Below, one piece after another: positions 47,902 through 52,774 of a stretch of DNA of 52,774 bases. Origin of the DNA: Anaerolineae bacterium UTCFX1 (GTDB taxonomy: Bacteria; Chloroflexota; Anaerolineae; Anaerolineales; Villigracilaceae); assembly GCA_002050275.1 (NCBI GenBank), contig MWTB01000013.1, positions 1 through 52,774 on the forward strand, written 5' to 3'. A program made the position numbers and the translations under genes. The notes beneath the pieces are model-generated. The model was not told the DNA's origin, did no database searches, and saw only the letters and a program-made list of their open reading frames with translations. Position 1 is the stretch's first letter. The number at the start of each line of letters is the position of its first letter.

Positions 47902-49416
47902 TTAGTTTCTGAATCCGTTCGGATTCTTCCAGGGGCTATACGGATCGTGTTCATTTACGATTTCAGATTGACGATTGACGACATTGTTTCCAATAGATGT
48001 TGAAGAATCTGTGAGTGATACGGCGACGAGCGATTCGAACGACGGGGCGGGCGGAGTCCACTTGAAATTATTTTCCACCCACTTCGTTGACACGTTGCCA
48101 GCGGCAAAGTCTTCGTGCGTTAGAACGTCTTGCAGAAAATCAATGTTGGTTGTCACGCCATGCACGACGAATTCGCGCAACGCGGCTTGCATCTTTTGAA
48201 TCGCGAGAAACCGCGATTCTCCAAACACAATTAATTTTGCGAGCAACGGATCGTAAAAATGTGTCACCTCATCGCCCGCACGGAAGCCTGCATCAACGCG
48301 GATGCCTGGTCCGCGCGGCTCGATGTATTGCAGGAGTTTGCCTGTGCTGGGTAAAAATCCGTTGGCGGGGTCTTCGGCGTAGACGCGGCATTCGATGGCG
48401 TGTCCGCGTTGAGTGATTTGCTCCTGCGAATATGGAAATCGCTCGCCCGCCGCGACGCGAATTTGCCATTGGACGAGGTCGAGTCCCGTTGTGAGTTCGG
48501 TGACGGGATGCTCCACTTGCAGGCGGGTGTTCATTTCGAGAAAGTAAAAAGGTTGAAGGTTTAAAGTTGAAGGTTGGGGATCGAAGATAAATTCAATTGT
48601 CCCAGCATTAAAGTAATTCACTGCTTTTGCTGCGGCAACAGCGGCTTCGCCCATTTGTTTTCGCAATTCTGGCGTGAGCAGTGGCGAGGGCGTCTCTTCG
48701 ATAATTTTTTGATACCGCCTCTGCGTCGAACATTCGCGCTCGAATAGATGAACAAGATGTCCGTGCTGGTCGCCGAAGACTTGAAACTCGATGTGATGCG
48801 CGTTCGGGATATATTTTTCGACGAGCAGACGTTCATCACCGAACGCGTTCAACGCCTCGCGCCGCGCGGACTCGATCGCTTCTTTCAACTCTTCAACTTG
48901 GTTCACCACCCTCATGCCTTTGCCCCCTCCGCCCGCCGCGGCTTTGACGAGGACGGGATAACCGATCTCCTCTGCGGCTTTTTTGAAATCGGATTCGGAT
49001 TCGAGTCCCTCCGCGCCGGGGACGGTCGGCACGCCCGCTCGCTTCATGCGAATCTTCGACTCGGCTTTGTCGCCCATCGCGCGGATCGAATCGGCTGAGG
49101 GCCCGATAAAGGTCAGATGGGCTGAGGCAACTGTCCCTGCGAATGAGGCGTTCTCAGAGAGGAAGCCATAGCCCGGGTGGATGGCATCCGCTTGAGAGGC
49201 GAGGGCGGCTTGAATTAAGACATCCGCATTTAAATAGGATTCTTTTGCGGGAGCCGCGCCGATGTGAATCGCTTCGTCGGCGAATTGCGCGTGCTGTGAA
49301 TTTTTGTCCGCGTCGGAATAGACGGCGACAGTTTTGACGCCTAGCTCTTTGCAGGCGCGCATGATGCGGATGGCGATCTCGCCGCGATTGGCAATGAGAA
49401 TTTTTTTGAACATCAT
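47902..49416 (-). CDS. accC: Biotin carboxylase subunit, methylcrotonyl/propionyl-CoA carboxylase-like
   Basis: A 504-residue ATP-grasp enzyme. KILIANRGEIAIRIMRACKELG (residues 4-25), HPGYGFLSENASFA, the GGGGKGMR glycine-rich ATP loop, EKYIPNAHHIEFQVFGD, and FYFLEMNTRLQVEHPVTE are all present. It carboxylates biotin on a carrier. It lacks a biotin-carrier domain, ending after the DPYSPWKNPNGFRN segment that in MccA/PccA-type proteins precedes the BT/BCCP region. About ten extra residues near 280-289 come from a heptamer array (48551-48578), and the C-terminal VNRQSEIVNEH segment from another (47953-47980). Its ATG overlaps the stop of the DUF1579 gene (ATGATG/TGA). Confidence 0.92.
   Translation of the reverse strand: MMFKKILIANRGEIAIRIMRACKELGVKTVAVYSDADKNSQHAQFADEAIHIGAAPAKESYLNADVLIQAALASQADAIHPGYGFLSENASFAGTVASAHLTFIGPSADSIRAMGDKAESKIRMKRAGVPTVPGAEGLESESDFKKAAEEIGYPVLVKAAAGGGGKGMRVVNQVEELKEAIESARREALNAFGDERLLVEKYIPNAHHIEFQVFGDQHGHLVHLFERECSTQRRYQKIIEETPSPLLTPELRKQMGEAAVAAAKAVNYFNAGTIEFIFDPQPSTLNLQPFYFLEMNTRLQVEHPVTELTTGLDLVQWQIRVAAGERFPYSQEQITQRGHAIECRVYAEDPANGFLPSTGKLLQYIEPRGPGIRVDAGFRAGDEVTHFYDPLLAKLIVFGESRFLAIQKMQAALREFVVHGVTTNIDFLQDVLTHEDFAAGNVSTKWVENNFKWTPPAPSFESLVAVSLTDSSTSIGNNVVNRQSEIVNEHDPYSPWKNPNGFRN
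47953..47980. repeat. Heptamer array at the biotin carboxylase C-terminus
   Basis: ATTTACG ATTTCAG ATTGACG ATTGACG, four units in register, the same unit family as 10445-10479. Translated on the minus strand as VNRQSEIVN near the end of the biotin carboxylase. Confidence 0.8.
48551..48578. repeat. Heptamer array in the biotin carboxylase core
   Basis: GGTTGAA GGTTTAA AGTTGAA GGTTGGG, four units in register, translated on the minus strand as PSTLNLQP just before the conserved FLEMNTRLQVEHP segment. Confidence 0.85.
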
Positions 49417-49898
49417 TTTGCGCGCGTCAATGTCGCTTCGGTGGCTTTGGCTTCGCCGTATTCGGGGTGGATGTTATAGGCGGTGATGATGAGATGATCT
49501 TTATCGAGCAATTGAAGTTCGGTGCGCCAACCCCAATCGGGTCCGCCAGATGGATCGGGGTAACTGCCGAGGACGGAGAATCCGTTTTCGATGGCGTTGC
49601 CTGTGCAGAACATGATGGCGGTGTTGTTGTGGAACGAGTCGAGCCATGAACATTCGTAACGGTCGAGGGTGGTGTTGTAGCCGAAGGTGAACATGCCGTG
49701 TTGCGGTTCGCCTTGGATGGTGGATTGATAGAGGAAGAGGGCAAAGCGTCCATCAAGGATAATTTGTATGTTGCCAACTAGCGGCGACTCGCCAGCAAGT
49801 TTATCTGGTTCGAACCATAACTTGGAAGGACCTGACCAACTGCCTGCTAATTGAGATAGAAAGTGATGAGGACTGCCTGATGGTTTTTCGAAGGTCAT
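49413..49898 (-). CDS. DUF1579 protein
   Basis: A 161-residue soluble beta-barrel-like protein with the DUF1579 pattern: HFLSQLAGSWSG (about residues 13-24), RFALFLYQSTIQGEPQHGMFTFGYN, YECSWLDSFHNNTAIMFCTG and GWGWRTELQLLDKDHL. Function is unknown; the fold resembles lipocalin-like small-ligand binders. GGAG lies ten bases before the ATG. It sits between carboxyltransferase and biotin carboxylase genes, overlapping the latter by four bases, so it may serve the same acyl-CoA pathway. Confidence 0.8.
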   Translation of the reverse strand: MTFEKPSGSPHHFLSQLAGSWSGPSKLWFEPDKLAGESPLVGNIQIILDGRFALFLYQSTIQGEPQHGMFTFGYNTTLDRYECSWLDSFHNNTAIMFCTGNAIENGFSVLGSYPDPSGGPDWGWRTELQLLDKDHLIITAYNIHPEYGEAKATEATLTRAK

Positions 49899-49918
49899 GG
49901 TGAACTCCTATATTCATT

Positions 49919-50071
49919 ATGTCGTTGCGAGGAGGACGTAGCCCGACGAAGCAATCTCCTCAAAACAAAATTATATTTGTAATCAGGAGATTGCTTCGCC
50001 ACCTCGGTTTCGATACGCCCTTCGCAACGAACGCTCAGGGCTACTCAACCAGCGGTGGCTCACAACGACAT
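49919..50071. repeat. Nested composite repeat, REP element interrupted by a second palindromic element
   Basis: Perfect nine-base inverted ends ATGTCGTTG (49919-49927) and CAACGACAT (50063-50071) bound the unit. Inside, GAAGCAATCTCCT and AGGAGATTGCTTCG form the hairpin also used at 44093-44174. Its right half is split by a second element bounded by GCCACC and GGTGGC (about 49998-50060), which contains tttcgatacgcc...ctactcaacca and belongs to the family at 5641 and 15716. Confidence 0.75.
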
Positions 50072-50078
50072 TTGCAAC

Positions 50079-51761
50079 TTACATTCTGAAAACACCAAAA
50101 TTATTTTCTTCAATCGGCGAATTCAATACAACAGATAATGCAAGTCCAAGAACTTGCCTTGTATCCGCTGGATCAATCACGCCGTCATCCCAGAGACGCG
50201 CCGTTGAATAATATGGATTCCCTTCGTATTCGTATTTCTCCAAAATGGGACGTTTGAATTCGTCGGCTTCTTCTTTTGACATGGCAGGTTTGCCTTCGCG
50301 GGCGAGTTGGTCTTGTTTGATGGTGAGCAGAACGTTCGCGGCTTGTTCGCCGCCCATGACGGAGATGCGGGCGTTGGGCCACATCCACAGGAAGCGGGAG
50401 CCGTAGGCGCGACCAGACATGGCGTAGTTGCCCGCGCCGAAGGAGCCGCCGATGATGACGGTTAACTTCGGCACACGAGTCGTGGCAACCGCGTGAACCA
50501 TCTTCGCGCCGTCTTTGGCGATGCCGCCGACTTCGGCTTCACGTCCCACCATGAAGCCCGTGATGTTTTGCAGGAACACGAGCGGGATGCCGCGCTGGTC
50601 GCACAACTCGATGAAGTGAGTCGCTTTGAGCGCGGACTCGCTGAACAGGACTCCGTTGTTGGCGATGATGCCGACGGGGTATCCGTGAATCCGCGCGAAC
50701 CCGCAGACGAGAGTGGTGCCGTAGCGGGCTTTGAACTCGCGAAACTTGCTTCCGTCCACGAGGCGGGCGATGATCTCGTGAACGTCGTAGGTCTCGCGGA
50801 AGGTCGCGGGGAGGATGCCGTACAAATCGTCGGCGGGGAATAAAGGTTCTTCGGGCGCGGCAACTTCCAGTCGAGAAAGAGCCGTTTGAAAGTTTGCAGG
50901 TTGTAGCGTTTCGACGATATCCCTGAGTAGCTGAATCGCATGATCGTCGTCATCCGCAAAATGATCTGCGACTCCGCTCAGTCGCGTGTGGACGTCTGCT
51001 CCGCCCAAATCCTCCGCGCTCACATCCTCGCCCGTCGCGGCTTTCACGAGCGGAGGTCCGCCGAGGAAGATCGTGCCAGTGCCTTTGACGATGATGGCTT
51101 CGTCGCTCATCGCAGGGACGTACGCGCCGCCCGCCGTGCAACTGCCCATCACCGCCGCGATCTGCGGAATCCGCTTCGCGGACATTCTTGCCTGATTGTA
51201 GAAGATACGACCGAAGTGATTGACATCGGGAAAGACTTCGTCTTGAAGCGGCAAAAACGCCCCGCCCGAATCGACGAGGTACAGGCAGGGCAGATGATTC
51301 TCTTCGGCGATCTGTTGTGCGCGCAGATGTTTCTTGACCGTCATCGGGAAGTACGATCCGCCTTTGACCGTCGCGTCGTTGGCGACGATGAGGACTTCGC
51401 GGTTGCTTACGCGCCCGATGCCCGTGACGATGCCCGCGCCTGGTGCAACCGACTCGCGGTCGCTTGCACTGGCTGATGTGCGTCCTGATGACGCACTCGC
51501 CTTGCCCTCATTATCATAAAGATCGGTAGCGGCGAGAGCGGAGAGTTCGAGAAATGGAGAATTGGGGTCGAGCAGGCGTTCGATCCGTTCGCGGACGAAG
51601 AGTTTGCCTTGCGACTCGTGCCGCTTGCGGTATTTTTCTCCGCCGCCTTCACGGACTTTGGCGAGGCGTTGCTTGAGGTCGTTTGCCAATGTGCGATGAT
51701 GCCCGGCGTTTTGTTTGAATTCGGTTGAGGAAGTGTTGATGGAGGAAGGAAGTGTTTCCAT
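50079..51761 (-). CDS. Methylcrotonyl-CoA-carboxylase-type carboxyltransferase
   Basis: A 560-residue acyl-CoA carboxyltransferase. [20 protein letters not shown] (about residues 161-180), [36 protein letters not shown] and a C-terminal [16 protein letters not shown] are motifs of the methylcrotonoyl-CoA carboxylase beta branch. It transfers carboxyl from carboxybiotin to an acyl-CoA, suggesting leucine or acyl-CoA breakdown. The gene leads a set with DUF1579 and biotin carboxylase. A 21-residue Ser/Ala-rich insertion (about 86-106) is encoded by two palindromes (51443-51496). TATGCT lies 11 bases before the ATG and there is no Shine-Dalgarno. Confidence 0.92.
   Translation of the reverse strand: METLPSSINTSSTEFKQNAGHHRTLANDLKQRLAKVREGGGEKYRKRHESQGKLFVRERIERLLDPNSPFLELSALAATDLYDNEGKASASSGRTSASASDRESVAPGAGIVTGIGRVSNREVLIVANDATVKGGSYFPMTVKKHLRAQQIAEENHLPCLYLVDSGGAFLPLQDEVFPDVNHFGRIFYNQARMSAKRIPQIAAVMGSCTAGGAYVPAMSDEAIIVKGTGTIFLGGPPLVKAATGEDVSAEDLGGADVHTRLSGVADHFADDDDHAIQLLRDIVETLQPANFQTALSRLEVAAPEEPLFPADDLYGILPATFRETYDVHEIIARLVDGSKFREFKARYGTTLVCGFARIHGYPVGIIANNGVLFSESALKATHFIELCDQRGIPLVFLQNITGFMVGREAEVGGIAKDGAKMVHAVATTRVPKLTVIIGGSFGAGNYAMSGRAYGSRFLWMWPNARISVMGGEQAANVLLTIKQDQLAREGKPAMSKEEADEFKRPILEKYEYEGNPYYSTARLWDDGVIDPADTRQVLGLALSVVLNSPIEENNFGVFRM
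51443..51510. repeat. Double-palindrome element in frame in the carboxyltransferase
   Basis: GTGCAA (51443-51448) and TTGCAC (51464-51469) form one stem; GTGCGTC (51478-51484) and GACGCAC (51490-51496) form a perfect seven-base stem with a five-base loop. It encodes an insertion after LYDNEG that is absent from the family as I know it. Confidence 0.6.
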
Positions 51762-51779
51762 GTGTTGAGTCTAGCATAA

Positions 51780-52005
51780 AACGACCCCCTCTGTCCTTTC
51801 CTCTTCAAGGACCTTCGGCGGGCATCCTCCAAAAAAATGATCCCACAAAGAGCGTGGGACAGATGAGCACAATTGGGGGAGAACGTGAATATGAATTTTC
51901 ATAAAACCAGAATCTTCTCCCTCTCCAAATCCAACAGCAAAATTTTCCTTTGTATCCCCAATCCCCATGTCGGATTTTGGGAGAGGTAACAACCACCTTC
52001 CATCC
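51780..52005. repeat. Non-coding gap with small hairpins, possible repeat
   Basis: The gap 51762-52023 shows no supported gene. It contains TCCCAC-aaagagc-GTGGGA (51841-51859) and stretches of CCTC/CCAA-rich sequence that look like the other dispersed elements. A 98-codon frame across it on the minus strand lacks protein-like features. Assignment as repeat is tentative. Confidence 0.35.
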
Positions 52006-52023
52006 TGTGATACCATTCCCCGC

Positions 52024-52473
52024 ATGAACTTCTCGCAGATCACCGATAATCTCTTCGTCGGCACCATGCCCGCGATCCGTGACTACGACTCACTGCGCGA
52101 CCTCGGCGTGCGGCTCATTATCAACATGCGTTTTTCGCAAGCGCCCAAGCCCGACCCAAATTCTCCGTCTATCAAAATATTGTGGTTGCAAAGCATAGAC
52201 AGTCCATTCTTCCCGCTCTCGGTTCCGAAATTGATCGCGGGCGCGAACGCCGCGCTCGAAACGATTCGCGACGGCGGCAAGGTCTACGCACATTGCGCCT
52301 ACGGACGTCACCGCGGCGTGGCGATGGGCGCGTGCATCCTCATCGCGCAAGGATACGATCCGCAAGCCGCGATGCGACTTATCAAAGAACGCCGTCCTTT
52401 CGCCGACCCGTTCGCGTTCTACATCCGCCCGCGCATTTTGAAATTTGCAGAAACTTGGAATCATAAACAGTAA
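52024..52473 (+). CDS. Dual-specificity protein phosphatase-like
   Basis: A 149-residue cysteine phosphatase. HCAYGRHRG (Cys91 to Arg97) is the HCx5R active site, and Asp59 (QSIDSPFF) is the likely general acid. The N-terminus QITDNLFVGTMP is typical of DSP/MAP-kinase-phosphatase-like proteins. It removes phosphate from protein, lipid or another monoester. TACCAT lies seven bases before the ATG at 52024; a longer frame from 51967 crosses that box and was not used. Confidence 0.86.
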   Translation: MNFSQITDNLFVGTMPAIRDYDSLRDLGVRLIINMRFSQAPKPDPNSPSIKILWLQSIDSPFFPLSVPKLIAGANAALETIRDGGKVYAHCAYGRHRGVAMGACILIAQGYDPQAAMRLIKERRPFADPFAFYIRPRILKFAETWNHKQ

Positions 52474-52481
52474 AAAAATCT

Positions 52482-52548
52482 GCCACAGAGACTCGGAGTT
52501 CGCAGAGAAAACCAAAAAGAATCTCAGCGCTTTCAGTGGCTCTGTGGC
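52482..52548. repeat. Nonamer palindrome after the phosphatase gene
   Basis: GCCACAGAG (52482-52490) and CTCTGTGGC (52540-52548) are perfect inverted ends around nonamer-like units (ACTCGGAGT TCGCAGAGA). It may act as a transcription-ending hairpin, although no T-tract follows. Confidence 0.65.
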
Positions 52549-52558
52549 GAAAAATTAC

Positions 52559-52774
52559 TCAACCTGAATTTTCAGCCCCTCGACTCGACACCCTTAAATG
52601 AAATATTCTACTTTTCAGTCCTGCTTTTAAAAAGGCACGTGCCATAGCCTCCTCTATTCTTACTTCATTTCTACCGACAACCCAAGCCTGAATTCCTCGT
52701 TCGTCGAAACCGCGCTGAATCTTTTCTATATTCTCACTTAAATCTCCCACAATTCTAGAGAACGCGATCAAGCT
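52559..52774 (-). CDS. 3' end of an unrecognised gene (cut by window edge)
   Basis: An open frame of about 71 codons ends in TGA at 52559 and runs off the right edge. The residues (FSRIVGDLSENIEKIQRGFDERG, WVVGRNEVRIEEAMARAFLKAG) form a charged alpha-helical pattern ahead of a short basic tail. I do not recognise the family. The start may lie beyond the window. Confidence 0.45.
   Translation of the reverse strand, partial: SLIAFSRIVGDLSENIEKIQRGFDERGIQAWVVGRNEVRIEEAMARAFLKAGLKSRIFHLRVSSRGAENSG

Noticed and set aside
51771..52067. A 98-codon minus-strand frame in the gap before the phosphatase gene
   Set aside because: It crosses the phosphatase start region and a hairpin-rich, probably repetitive stretch; no protein-like pattern or ribosome-binding site.

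Overview
The window reads as a chromosomal segment of a mesophilic Chloroflexota bacterium, most likely class Anaerolineae. This is inferred from gene content: a split glycine decarboxylase (GcvPA/GcvPB), PYROXD2-type oxidoreductases, a DUF2142 membrane protein, an R3H-domain ATPase, a short MprF-like protein, a UbiA/mevalonate kinase pair, and very many small palindromic intergenic elements. No rRNA, tRNA, CRISPR array, insertion sequence or prophage was recognised.

Layout. 1-5.5 kb (minus strand): the edge-truncated R3H ATPase, then lepA with a flippase-like membrane protein and a GNAT-like protein. 5.7-10.1 kb: a truncated ECF sigma fragment, tlyA, then a UbiA prenyltransferase with mevalonate kinase and a VOC enzyme. 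10.2-15.7 kb: two PYROXD2-like oxidoreductases, the 5' stub of a third, and two AT-rich genes that look imported. 15.8-21 kb: a GcvT-family protein, a DUF1003 protein, an MprF-like protein and a membrane sulfatase-fold protein, followed by a decayed gene. 21.6-26.1 kb (minus strand): a TIM-barrel protein and the cluster yqeY-pgpH-ybeY-dgkA. 26.1-32.8 kb: single genes (phospholipase C-like, cobalamin adenosyltransferase, DUF554, EamA transporter, lipoprotein, RibD-type reductase, possible nuclease, GT-B-like protein). 32.8-37.3 kb: folP, DUF2142 and zinc-ribbon genes. 37.4-42.4 kb: a catalytically degenerate class A penicillin-binding protein and an NAD-salvage pair. 43.3-47.1 kb: a glycine riboswitch with gcvH-gcvPA-gcvPB. 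47.1-51.8 kb (minus strand): a methylcrotonyl-CoA-carboxylase-like set (carboxyltransferase, DUF1579, biotin carboxylase) running into DUF2877. The right edge carries a dual-specificity phosphatase and a partial gene.

Two themes cut across the annotation. First, many genes lack a Shine-Dalgarno and have a -10 hexamer ending exactly six bases before the start codon (tlyA, ubiA, the cobalamin adenosyltransferase, the phospholipase-like gene, the RibD-type reductase, the PBP). This predicts leaderless mRNAs, and one divergent pair has both -10 boxes inside a 30-bp gap. Second, degenerate tandem heptamer and nonamer arrays and several palindromic families lie not only between genes but in frame inside tlyA, mevalonate kinase, a PYROXD2 gene, the biotin carboxylase, the carboxyltransferase, the R3H ATPase and the PBP. 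They also supply stop codons (tlyA, ubiA, dgkA, GcvT-like, PYROXD2-like) and a Shine-Dalgarno. This repeat system that tolerates, and perhaps exploits, coding sequence is the most unusual signal here; the unit sequences were read directly, but copy number elsewhere in the genome cannot be seen.
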